In this document: positions 48,393 through 59,994 of the stretch, piece by piece | Position numbering within the stretch: the first letter of the stretch is position 1 | How the letters are laid out: each line of letters starts with the position of its first letter | DNA from: Ziziphus jujuba | Taxonomy: Eukaryota > Streptophyta > Magnoliopsida > Rosales > Rhamnaceae | DNA: 64,000 nucleotides | NCBI RefSeq assembly: GCF_031755915.1 | Contig: NC_083379.1 | Coordinates: forward strand, 44,214,001 to 44,278,000 | Direction of reading: 5' to 3' | Notes under the pieces: generated by a model | Databases searched by the model: none | Told to the model about the DNA's origin: nothing | Seen by the model: only the letters and a program-made list of their open reading frames with translations | Made by a program: the position numbers and the translations under genes

Positions 48393-48803
48393 TAATAGGA
48401 GATCTGACAGGAGATCCATGAAGGCCGCTGTGAAGGCCAATGTTGTGGAGCATAGGAGTAGCTCCAAGAGTCAAAAGAAGAAATCTGGAATGAGTTCCAA
48501 GTTGGGGCCTAAAGGAGGTATCTCCAAAAAGGCCAAGTTTCAAGGAAAATGCTTCAATTGTGACAAGATGAGTCACAGAGCGGTAGATTGTAGATTATCG
48601 AAAAGAAAAAGGAACAAAGAGGCACGGATGATGGAGCACATCACAAGAGAGGTTGATGATATTGACCTAAGCGCTGTTCTCTCTGAGGTGAACTTAGTGG
48701 GTTCTAACCCAAGAGAGTGGTGGATAGATACAAGTGCAACCCGCCACGTGTGTGCAGATAGGAGCATATTCACCTCCTTCGAACCAAAGGCAATGAGGAG
48801 AAG
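48393..48803 (+). pseudogene. copia nucleocapsid zinc knuckle and protease remnant
   Basis: In the shifted frame a CX2CX4HX4C knuckle is present (CFNCDKMSHRAVDC). The protease active-site region reads WWIDTSATRHVC, where copia proteases have DSG or DTG; Ser in place of Gly would abolish activity. A second frameshift follows at about 48790. Confidence 0.8.
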
Positions 48804-50228
48804 TTGTTCATGGGTAACTCTGCCACATCGGAAATCCAAAGGGATGACAAGATTGTCCTGAAGATGACCTCTGGGAAGGATCTGACTCTAAATAGTATTT
48901 TGTATGTACCAGACATTCGAAAGAATTTGGTGTCTGGATCGCTGCTAATCAAACATGTTTTTAGATTAGTATTTGAGTCAGACAAGGTTATCTTGTCCAA
49001 GTATGGGATGTTTGTGGGAAAGGACTATGAAGTCAATGGTATGTTCAAATTGAATGTAATGATTGTAAAGCCAAAGTTTATTAATAATAAAACTAGTACT
49101 TCTTCCGTTTACTTGCTTGAGTCTTCCATTTTGTGGCATGGTAGATTAGGTCATGTTAATTTTAATTCTCTGCAGAGGTTAATTAACTTGAATCATATTT
49201 CCACGTTTGATATTGATACCAAACATAAGTGTGAAACTTGTGTAGAAGCGAAATTAACGAGATTATCATATCAAACAATTGAAAGAAATAATGAACTTCT
49301 GGATTTAATACATAATGATGTATGTGATTTAAAGTTTGCACCGACTAGAGGTGGTAATAAATATTTTATCACCTTTATTGATGATAGCATGAAATATTGC
49401 TATGTGTACTTGCTTAAGAGCACGGATGAGGCTATAGAGAAATTTATTCTCTATAAAACGGAAGTTGAAAATCAACTCACCCGCAAAATTAAAGTGATCA
49501 GAAGTGATCGTGGTGGAGAGTATATAACTATATTTGGAGAGTATTGTGCTTAACATGGCATAATACATGAAGTTACTCCACCATATTCGCTGCAATCGAA
49601 TGGTGTGGCTGAACGGAAAAATAGAACTTTGAAAGAAATGATGAATGAAATGCTTTTAAGTTCTAGAGTACCTCAGAACTTGTGGGGGGAAGCCGTTTTG
49701 TCGGCAAACGACCTTTAAAATAAGGTGCCCCGTAAAGATCAGGTGAAAACACCTTATGAACTTTGGAAAGGAATATAACCTACCTATAAATATTTACTAG
49801 TGTGGGGGTGTCTTGCCAAAGTTGTGGTACCTACTCTTCAAAATGTAAATATAGGTCCCAAAACAGTAGATTGCATCTTAATAGGATATGCACAAAATAG
49901 TAGTGCATATCGGTTTCTCGTGTATAAGTCAGAGATTCCTAATATACACAAGAATACAATAATGGAATCAAGAAATGCATCATTTTTCGAACATAATTTT
50001 CCTTATAAAGTTGAAGAAGGACCGAGTTCATCTAAACAAACTTATAATGCTATCAGTGATGATAATTATGATAGTGATAAAGATCAGGAGACCGAAGTTG
50101 AGACTGAGGTTGAATTAAGACGTAGCAAAAGAGTAAGAACAGAAAAATCCTACGGTCCAAATTTTCTTACTTATATGCTAGAAAGTGAACCTCAAAGCTT
50201 CCAGGAAGCTGTTAGTTCTCCTGAATGA
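48804..50228 (+). pseudogene. copia integrase, interrupted by stops
   Basis: The frame begins in GNSATSEIQ, with pre-integrase LWHGRLGHVN followed by the CETC motif (HHCC zinc site). The catalytic core segments FIDD and RSDRGGEY are visible. In-frame stops lie at 49551, 49716, 49776 and 50226, so no full integrase can be made. Confidence 0.85.
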
Positions 50229-51755
50229 AATTTATGGAAAGAAGCCATAAAAAGTGAGATTGATTCCATCCTGCAAAATCATACCTGGGAACTAGTAGAT
50301 CTTCCTCTAGGTTGTAAACCGTTAGGTTACAAATGGATATTTAAAAGGAAGATGAAAGCAGATGGAACAATAGATAAATACAAGGCAAGGCTTGTAATTA
50401 AAGGATACAAGCAACAAGAAGGCCTTGACTATTTTGATACTTATTCTCCGGTGACGAGAATAAATTCCATAAGGATGGTACTGGCGATTGCTGCATTGCG
50501 GAATCTTGAAGTATATCAAATGGATGTGAAAACAGTCTTTTTTAACGGAGATCTCGATGAAGAGATCTACATGGAGCAACCTGAGGGTTTTTCCGTACCA
50601 GGACAAGAAAAGAAAGTCTATAGATTGGTAAAGTCCTTGTATGGATTTAAACAAGCTCCAAAGCAATGGCATCAAAAATTTGATAGTGCCATGCTTAGTG
50701 ATGGATTTAAGATAAATGAATGTGACAAGTGCATCTATGTAAAAGATACAGAGGGATATGTCATTCTTTGTCTGTATGTAGATGACATACTCATAGTAGG
50801 TAGTGACGACAATATGGTCCAAACTACAAAAGCGATGTTGAAATCCAAATTTGATATGAAAGATATGGAGCTTGCAAATGTGATTTTAAGGATGAAAATC
50901 ACGAGGACTTCAAATGGTATCATTCTTAGTCAAACGCATTACGTAGATAAAATACTGGCTAATTTTAGTAAAGATGACATTAATATAGCCAGAACACCCA
51001 TTGATGTGAGTTTACACTTATCTAAGAATAAAGAAGAGAGTGTAGCTCAAGTGGAATATGCAAGGGTGATTGGAAGTCTGATGTACTTAATGAATTGTAC
51101 AAGACCAGACTTAGCCTATGCCATTAGTAGACTAAGTAGATGCACGAGTAATCCAAATGATGAACATTGGAAAGGAATTGTTAGAGTATTAAGATACTTA
51201 CGATATACTCGTGAATGCGGACTGCACTATATGAGATATCCTGCTGTATTAGAAGGATACAATGATGCAAACTGGATATCAGATATAAAGGATTCAAAAT
51301 CCACTAGTGGCTATGTATTTACATTAGCCGGTGCAGCTGTAACGTGGAAGTCCTCAAAACAAACAGTGATAGCTCGATCGACGATGGAATCAGAGTTCAT
51401 CGCATTAGATAAATGTGGAGAAAAGGCAGAATGGCTACGCCAATTCTTAGAAGACATTCCAAGGTGGCCTAAACCTGTGCCAGCTATAAGTATACACTGT
51501 GATAGTCAATCTGCGATTGGCAGGGCACAGAATATTATGTATAATGGAAAGTCTAGACATATTCGTCGTAGACACAATTCTATTAGACAGTTAATCTCAA
51601 CTAGAGTTATTTCGATAGACTATGTAAAGTCAAAGGATAACATTGCGGATCTGCTAACCAAAGAGTTAAATAGAGAACTAGTTCAGAAATCATCGAGGGG
51701 AATGGGATTGAAGCCCGTGAGTAAAGTCGGTACGATGGAAACCCAACCTAGTTGA
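50229..51755 (+). pseudogene. copia reverse transcriptase and RNase H, open frame
   Basis: About 500 codons open without a stop. Motifs: [23 protein letters not shown] (Ala to Val change at the usual DVKTAF), [13 protein letters not shown] and the catalytic [10 protein letters not shown]. The RNase H part has [10 protein letters not shown] and IHCDSQSAI, and the end is GMGLKPV. The open state contrasts with the broken upstream parts. It is marked pseudogene because it lies in a dead element. Confidence 0.9.
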
Positions 51756-52328
51756 CTGAAGATCCCAAGATCTAGGTTCAATGGGACAATGCAATTGTAA
51801 AGACTGGTATGAATCACTGTGGGGGTTAATCCTCCGCCCATTCCTATGATGAAACAGTGATAGATAGAGGTTAAGCATGAAGTATGCTTTTAATGATTCC
51901 TAAAAGTGTGTGTTTAGTAATCTATGCATAGTTATGCTTTAGTAATCTATGCATAGTTATGCTGATTACATTGGAAATAGGAATCACCTATGTGAGAGAG
52001 AAGAATGGCCGCTTCAAAGGAGAATTGTTAAGGATGCAATTCTTTAGAAACTCTCACAAAACCAAGCAGGTGTTCAAGGCCAAAATGAACATAACAGTGA
52101 GAACTGAAGTGTACCAGGAAGGAATCTGTGTGAACTATGTTGTCATTTACACAAACGACGAAATGGTTCAAAGATATCGCATCTACCATTAGTCAGTAAA
52201 GAAGATATAGTTTCACAAGGGAAGGTTCAAAGAGTAAGATCTACCTATCCTATGCAGGTTCCAACTGTAGAGCTTTACCATCAGAGTCTTGCATAGTCTT
52301 TAGAAGTCAAATCATTCATGTGGGGGAT

Positions 52329-52885
52329 TGTAACGTTTTAAGGAATTTGAATGATTTGGAAGGAATTTGAATGGTTTGGACGGTTTGAAATAGTGGGCAT
52401 TAAATGAAATTTATTTTGTTGCCGTTTTGGGTTTTTGGAAAAAGGAAAGAGAAAAAGAAGGAATAGAAAGAGGCTTTTCTGGGGTACGAGAAAAAAAAAG
52501 GGATAAAAGAGTAGGAAAAACGATTGTTTTTTTTTTATTCTTGTTTGAACAGCGAAAAAACTTTCGAAAAGGTTTGCATTTAGAGAGTGGTAAAGCAAAG
52601 GTATACCGAGAGTTCGAAGGGAAGCTTTAGAGGTGCTACGTCCAAAAGTTTAGACTCCGTTATATCCTGGGAGACAACCGTCGCGAAATATCTGCACCGG
52701 TGGGACGGAAATTGTCTTAAGAAAACTGTGGTACCACACAGGCCTCAGACAAATTCATCAAAAGCATATCGAATACTAAGGCTCACAGGTTTCAAATCTA
52801 ATCTTTAATTTGTTTATTTTCCTTATATTTTGTTTACATCTGTAGATCCACATGTATATACATATATTCATGTTATTTACTAACA
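52329..52885 (+). mobile_element. 3' LTR of the copia element
   Basis: 557 bases, starting TGTAACG and ending CTAACA. It matches the solo LTR at 32806-33371 apart from scattered substitutions and a short deletion near its end. It is followed by TCTCC (52886-52890) and residual PABP-A exon 3. Confidence 0.92.
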
Positions 52886-53480
52886 TCTCCATGGGCTATT
52901 GTTCCCATGCTCTTTTTTCGAAAATTTGATACATATCTAAGGGGCACCAACAGAATGGAAAATCAATTGCAACAGCATAAATTCAAAAAAGACACAAATC
53001 AATAATCTTAAAACTCTAATATTGAACCTACAGCAAGGTACAATATATTAATGTTTATTTAAAAGCACTTAGTTTGGTTTAATTTCTTAACGGGATTCAA
53101 ACACTCCACGGGGTGGAGTTAATTTAATTAGGAGCCCTCTAACAAAATTTATGTTTTGGTTTTGATTTACTTAATTATGTGTGGTTTGTTTGATTCAAAT
53201 GTTGGTAATAAATTAATGTTTTAGTTTTGGTTTACTTTTAGTTACTTCATATGCTTAATGAGTTCTTGTTCTTATTACTACTAACATACATTTGAAGTAA
53301 GTAATTTAAAAAACAAAAAAAGGCTATGTTAAATAATTATGAGGATTTTCTTATATGGATAAAAGATTTCATCTATAAATTAGAGGTTTAGTTTGAATTT
53401 GGAAACACATTAAACCATCTTATTATAAACATCATTGAGAAATTATATTAAGAAAAAGAGAGTGAAAAGAAGAGAGAGGC

Positions 53481-54044
53481 ATGGAAGATGGAAACACAAT
53501 GTTAATGAGAGTTGCGATATTGATTTTGGTGATGAGCATGGTTTTATTATTGGCGAGTGCAGTGGAGGTGGATCATGCAGCTGAGATCTCTTCAACCCCT
53601 GCGGTTCACTCCAAAAACAGACTTTGTGGTCTCAAATGTGGCCTTAAATGTAGGTGGAGTCGTAAATGCTATGACGATTGCATGCGTAATTGTAAGCATC
53701 CTTCTCCTCTCCATCACTCTGCTCATGATCGTGCACACTCCATTTTCTCCAACCATTCACAAACTACTGGTAATTATATACTATTTAATACCCATTAATT
53801 GATACCTAATCATCTTCTTTTCTATTTTTTGATTTAGTTTTAATAAGTTTTTAATGGAATTATTATTATTATTTTTTATTTTTTATTTTTTTGTGTGCAT
53901 TTTGGTTGTCAATTAATTTCAGACGCTTCTCATGTGATGGAAACGAAGGATTCTTGCAATGACAACTGCTCTAACACAACTAGTGGCCAGCCCTGCTCTG
54001 CCACGTCACCATTATTATTATTAATAAATAATCCATCTCTTTAA
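53481..54044 (+). CDS. Small secreted cysteine-rich peptide, copy 2, 2 exons
   Basis: Exons 53481-53769 and 53923-54044 have the same lengths and phase as copy 1 and give 136 residues. The first exon differs from copy 1 at two bases: one changes residue 3 from Gly to Asp, the other is silent. The second exon appears identical. Signal peptide, the six-cysteine core (C-x3-C-x3-C-x5-C-x3-C-x3-C) and the three later cysteines are all preserved. The promoter and 5' leader ('aagagagtgaaaagaag') are also near-identical, so both copies are probably expressed alike. Assignment to a secreted, possibly defence-type peptide is inference from layout only. Confidence 0.72.
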
Positions 54045-54984
54045 GATGACACAAAGTACATAATGGACTGGGATTTTTCGTTAATTATGTTAATTAATTA
54101 ATCGTATAGTTTCTCAACATACATATATTGTTAATTTGTCCACAACTCACTTTGGTCTATTGCTGTGTTTAGATTCTTGCTTTTTCAAATTGATATAATT
54201 GGTGATGAATCAATAAATTACAAACTAGTTTTGTGGATATAGTAGTAATTAATAACTGGAAGAGTTAGGTGATGATCAGAAGAAAATGATATATTTCACC
54301 CAATTTGAGTATAATCAGAAGAAAATGATATATTTCACCCCATTTGAGTATACTATTTCAAATTTTTGCTTGGGCAAGATCCAAAAACACTAGTCAACTA
54401 ACCATATTCACAAATTAATCGATATTACCAAAAAAATAAAATATATATATATATATATATATATACCACCATGATTTAATCATTAATATAACAAAGGCTC
54501 AATATCGAAATTATATGCTTAAAGCATATGCCCAATCGTAATACTTATTAAACTAAAATGTATCAACAAATTTATGGAATTTGAGTTGTTATTTGCTTTA
54601 TTGAAACATGATGGTTATGAACCTTATGCAATTGCTAAGTAATAAGTTACAATGAGGAAAAATAAAGTGATACCATTTGATCTTTGTCTAACCGACAACA
54701 AGCTTTCTTTTTTCTTTTTTTGTTCTCTAATTAATAACTTTTATTTGTTTTTGGTTATTAATTAATAATTTTTATTTGGTTTGCAGTAACATTTGTGAAT
54801 CAAATGAATGCACAATTTTCTTTTATCCTTGGTCATGGGTCTTTAATGTCTGAGTTCTCCTCCTTCTATCCCAAGCTTTGCCCAGAAGAAGCCTTGTCCA
54901 GTAGTCCAATATATACATATATATACGGTTCATGGAAGATGTTTTCTGTCAGAGTATTTGTTAGATCATATCACCCAACAAAAC
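54045..54984. other. Spacer after peptide gene copy 2
   Basis: Unit-2 equivalent of 34451-35319, with a small local duplication around 'gatcagaagaaaatgatatatttcacc' (near 54274 and 54314). No gene seen. Confidence 0.4.
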
Positions 54985-55688
54985 AATCATTATCAATAAT
55001 ATAATCTTTGTTAAAAAATAAAAGAAAATATAAATACATCATTATCAATTGTTATTATCAATTGTTATTATATTAAAAAGAAACACATAACTAATTACTT
55101 ATGATTTAGATAAATAAACAAAAATAGATGCAGTTTGAGTATGTGTTAGACTATGTGACTCATTATCTTTGTTATCAATAATAAAATCAAATGTTGAAAA
55201 TTACAATTGTTATCAATAATACAATCTTTATTAAAAAAATAAAAGAAAATATAAATACATCATAATCTATTGTTATTATATTTTAAAAAGAGTATACACA
55301 TAATTAACTACTTATGATTTAGATAAATAAATAAAAAATAGATGCAGTTTGAGTATGTGCCAGACTATGTGAGTGACTATCTTTGTCATCAATAATATAA
55401 TCAATTGTTAAAAATTACAATCATTATTAATAATATAATCTTTGTTAACAAATAAAAGAAAATAAAAATACATCTTTATCAATTATTATAATATTTAAAA
55501 AATATATACACATAATTAATTACTTATGATTTAGATAAAAAAATAAAATAGATGCACTTTGAGTAACGACTGTGTGACTCATTATCTTTGTTATCAATAA
55601 TATAATCAAATGTTGAAAATTACAATCATTATCAAATAATATACAACCATTATCAATAATACAATCATTATAAATAATATAATCTTTA

Positions 55689-55719
<31 letters not shown>

Positions 55720-55800
55720 TACATTATTATCAATTGTTGTTATCTTTTAAAAAAAAGTTAATATACGCATTATTAATTTTATTATGATTTAGATAAAAAA
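54985..55800. repeat. AT-rich tandem repeat, unit 2 copy
   Basis: Same approximately 215-base monomers as 35320-36190, with internal indels. Confidence 0.7.
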
Positions 55801-56372
55801 AAAATGCAATTTGAATATACGCGTTGAGTGATTTAATAACTTTTGAATTGAGTGTTTATCAAATTCATGTCATATTGATACCAAGCTAATACCCTCTACA
55901 AATTCTTAAAGCTGTAGGATACCTTTTTTTTTTTTAACTCATATCTAAAAGCTATAATTCATGGTGCTCAAAATCTGGTGATCGCCTTTTTATTAAAATA
56001 AGGAGCTATAAATTTCTAAAGAGGTCTGTTGGGGTTCGAGTTGGCAATAAATTCTCTACACACTTCTAAACAGAAACGAATTCAGCACCGTAAGTTCATT
56101 TTTACAGATCTTACCCAAGCCTTAAACATGATTAACTTGAATTAATTAATTATAACCACAGTTTTCTTTTTAAAGAAGTTCAATAGATACATAAAATGAT
56201 TAAGACCCTCCCTTTGTTTCAAAATCACAGTTTGATCCGAACCACTAAAACTGTACAAGCGTGGTTTGTTACACACTTATTATTAAACTAAAAATAAATA
56301 AATAGTGTATAAAGTTAATTAAATTAAAATACATTAAAAGCAAACATGCGCACGGACACAAATATTGTAGTC
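55801..56372. other. Spacer, no feature seen (unit 2)
   Basis: Equivalent of 36191-36801; AT-rich, nothing recognised. Confidence 0.4.
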
Positions 56373-56690
56373 TTTTTTTTTTTTTTTTTTTGGGTAGGAA
56401 AGGAAGGTTGTATTAACCAAAAAAGAGGAATACGTCAGGGAAGAATCAAATCATATACCAGCAGAAAGACCACTATCCTGATTAGCAACCTCTAAAAACG
56501 TATCAGAAAGCAAAATAGATGGTAATCCACCTGAACAATAATTCACAAAATTCCACCTAGCAAGTAGGTGAGCTACTTTGTTGTTTTTTCTTGGCACCCA
56601 AGCAAAGGAAATAGACTATGTGGTATGTGGTAGATTTACATGAATTTTTATTAGTTAAAGGATAGCCTCTTTTGCATATTTTATAATAAA
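56373..56690 (-). mobile_element. 5'-truncated LINE 3' end, unit 2
   Basis: Copy of the LINE tail at 36802-37110. It has a poly(T) at 56373-56391, a stop at 56453-56451 (minus strand) and the conserved ARWNFVN segment. It shares the insertion position with unit 1, so it was present before the duplication. Confidence 0.7.
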
Positions 56691-57366
56691 ATAAAAATAT
56701 AAATTGTTGATTCCATCATCCAACATGATTGTTCCGTGCTGCATAAATTTGCTCCCCACTATTTAAGGTTCAATAGTGGGGGAAGCTCCAAAAACCAGGA
56801 TTTATGACAATCATCATATATTATGTAATGGAATTTTTTATCTACAACCATTTTTCTGTAATTATCCTCATTTTGGATTTTTATTTTCCTTCTTTTAAAA
56901 ATGTTTTTCTTTTCCACTTTCGGTGCTACCAAAATGTGAATTCTACAATCGTTTCCAGTTATAGCCATGAAAATATGGTCTATTCTGCAGTTTTGGGCCT
57001 AAAAAAACATTCAGCAGAAAAAAATTAAACACTTACTTAAATATATGAACACATTTATATACATTTTTATTTAAGACAGTCATTTAAAACACTTAAAAGT
57101 AGGAACAACGTTTTTTTTTTTTTTTTGTTTTGTTTTCGTTACTTTGCCAAAGGGAAAGAGACTGAATGGTAATTATGTGGGTATGAGTGTTCAATTGCAT
57201 AACGGACGCCATAATCCCCTGTTTTTGAGTAATTATGTTGAAGAAATATTAATGGACTAGTTTATAGTTTGTCGACATGTATATATATATATATATATAA
57301 AATGTTGTCTTTCAGGATATTGCATTAATAAACTTTTGTTTAATGTTGAAATTCTGAATTACTTTT
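56691..57366. other. Spacer (unit 2), long frame of unit 1 broken here
   Basis: Equivalent of 37111-37790. Indels in homopolymers and near 56890 and 57110 disrupt the frame seen in unit 1, arguing that it is not a gene. Confidence 0.5.
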
Positions 57367-57906
57367 GAGTAAATTAACCATAAAATTCAAAGTTTAATTA
57401 ACGCTTAATAAGGTTGGCAAACTTAAAGGAGTTGTATGGATAGGGAGGCAGGAAAATTGGGCAGAGTCCAGAGTGGCTTCACTTCCTCCAATGGGCTGCC
57501 TTCCAGCTGCAAAAACCTTATTTGGTTTTCATGAAAATGGTTGCTTCTCTAGCTTCCACAGTGATTCGATAAGAAGCTCAACTCCTCTGCAGTCAATCTC
57601 AAAAAGCAAATTCCTGGTCTTAAAATTGTTGCGTTTGACATTTTCAAGGTCCATATGTTATGCAATTTGCTTGTAAACCTTGAAAAGATGATCCGGCTTA
57701 TTACCAAATTATGTTTGTTAAAAATATAATTGATTCATTATATATTTCAATCATTTCCACGTAAGCTGCTATAAATATCTTTACGGTTGTTGATTTTGAT
57801 TAATCTTCCTTTTCCATTTTCTTTCTTCTGGTTCGATCCTTATCTATATTATTCTGATTTTTGATAATGAGAAAATTATTTGTGTAATTAATAATGCAAT
57901 GGTAAT
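57367..57906 (+). pseudogene. GDSL lipase pseudogene fragment, unit 2
   Basis: Copy of 37791-38330: part of intron 3, truncated exon 4 with the same early TAG and the same junction to the 3' flank. One visible substitution changes the 'ggctggttc' of unit 1 to 'ggttgcttc'. Non-functional, and already so before the duplication. Confidence 0.85.
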
Positions 57907-59094
57907 AGAAATATAAAACATCTCAAATGGCTTTGTCAATTGCTTAAATTTTTTTTACCACACATCATACATATAGACATTCATCTAAAAAAAATAAACT
58001 ATATTATTATTTTTATTTTTTTAAAAGAAAAAAATAAATATGTACATTATTTGTTAATTATGCTTTAGATAAAACCAAAGAAATAAAGCATTATAGTAGA
58101 GGTTATATGTAAAAATAAGAAAAAATATATATACACATAATTAATTACCTAGGACTGCTTTCATAGATGCAACAGAACAATCATTATCAACAATGTAAGT
58201 TTTTTAAAAAAAATAAAAAGATAAAGATATTTTTTTGAAAAAGGAAAAAAAATATACAGATAATCAATAATTAAATGAAATTTAGATAATACCCATTAAT
58301 GATCAATTTTTGGATTGAGTGATAAGTGATTTTTGAATTAATGTTTATCCAATAAACAATTGAGTGTCTATCAAGTAAATATTCATACCACACTTCTAGA
58401 GCCATGGAAAGTCTAGTACTCTACAAAATCTAAAAGTTATAGGATACGGTTCCCTTTTTAATTTCCCTCTCTGTTTCTTCTTTATAAAACCCTAAAAACT
58501 GCATCTTTTTATTTTCAATATAATTACTTCTATCACTTGCCTGTTCCTCCTCTTAAACTTTTACTTTTTGCCCATAGTTTTTTGGTTTTCCCTTTTTTTT
58601 TTTTTTTTGGGTTGGTTTTCCTTGTTTGTTAATTTTATGTATTTTTATGTCTGTCTATTTCTGTTTTAATAAATCCTGCATCCTTTTATTAATATTATTT
58701 CTTATATATGTTATTTTCCTAGTAAACTTTACTTTTTTCCTACAGTTTTATTAAGTTTTCATGTTTGTTGATTTTATGTATTTTATTTTTTCTTTAAGTT
58801 GTTTCATTATTTAACTGGTTCCTCTTTAGTAGTATTAAGGATGACTTTTCTAGTTCGCTTTGTTAGAGAATTTTTCTGGTTCTGTGCGTTTTTTTATTTT
58901 TATTTTTTTTTTCCCATCTTTGATAATATCCTGCTTTTGATAGCTTACTGTGAAAGAAATATAAATTCTAAATATTTGGGTCGTTGTTGTTGATCTAAAT
59001 ATTTATTTTTATTGTTGTTGTTCAAAATATCTGCGTTTCATAGCTTATTGATCGATATATTCTAAAAGCTGGTGCTCTACCAATTCTAGTTTAC

Positions 59095-59127
<33 letters not shown>

Positions 59128-59994
59128 GTTTTGTTTTCCCTGTCTGTTTCATCTTAATAAAATCCTACATCTTTTTATTACTCTTATTATTATTATTTCT
59201 TATTTTTTTATTGTTTTGTTTGTCTCTGTTTCTTTTTATAGAAACCCTGCATTTTTATATTAGTATTATTTCTTGTATTCTTTTTTTGATAAAAATTATT
59301 TCTTGTATTCAGTTTCTTAAGTTTTCTTGTTTGTTAATTTTATGTATTTTACGTTCTTTTTAAGTTGATTCACTGTTTTACTAGTTCCTCCTTGTGGCAC
59401 TGAGAATGATTTTTCTAGTTTGAGTAGTTAGAGAGTTTTGTCTGGTTCTTTACAGGGTTTTTTTTTTTTTTTTTTTTAATGAGTCAGTAAATATCCTGCA
59501 TATGATAGCTTCTTGTAATATAGTTTTGTTTTTGTTTTCTAATTGGGATGAGCATATAAAGCTCTAGCTTTTCTAAACCATATGGAACCAAAGGCTAAGT
59601 CATACAGAACTGAAGGGAAAAGCCATAAAAAGTTTGAGGCTTCATGTCTGCTAGCAAAGAGCTCTGACATCTCAACCAATGAAAGCAAACTGTGGTGCAC
59701 AGAAAAAAAAAAAAAAAGATAAAAAAAAAAAGGGGAAAGAAAGAAAGAAAGCAAGCAGAAGCGGAGAATATGGCAACCTCCAGAAAAAGCAGAAGATGAA
59801 AAAAAAAAAAAAAAAAATCTTAAAATAAGTAGTGGTCTTATTTGAGATTTATACACTGTGTTGTATTTTCCATAGTTTTGCAAAGCATATGGAAAAAAGA
59901 AAAATACAAGGTTCAAGCAGAGGGCAATGCAGAAGCATATCTACACTGGTCCTAGCATTTGCCTCAATCCATCTCATGTTGTGCAACTGAGGAA
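57907..59994. other. Copied 3' flank of PABP-like copy C
   Basis: Equivalent of 38331-40430, with poly(T) tracts (about 59098-59126 and 59458-59477) and some block loss near 59190. No gene seen. Confidence 0.5.

Larger units (their letters stand above)
46920..52885 (+). mobile_element. Ty1/copia LTR retrotransposon, 5' LTR missing, inactive
   Basis: Order: leader, gag, protease, integrase, reverse transcriptase, RNase H, 3' LTR. This is the Ty1/copia order (integrase before reverse transcriptase). The polypurine tract TGGGGGAT (52321-52328) abuts the 3' LTR (52329-52885). No matching LTR or tRNA-complementary primer site was found upstream, so the element is 5'-truncated; the left edge (about 46.9 kb) is approximate. 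Two frameshifts and four in-frame stops disable the polyprotein. The 3' LTR is followed by TCTCC, the same target duplication as at the solo LTR at 32801. Confidence 0.88.
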
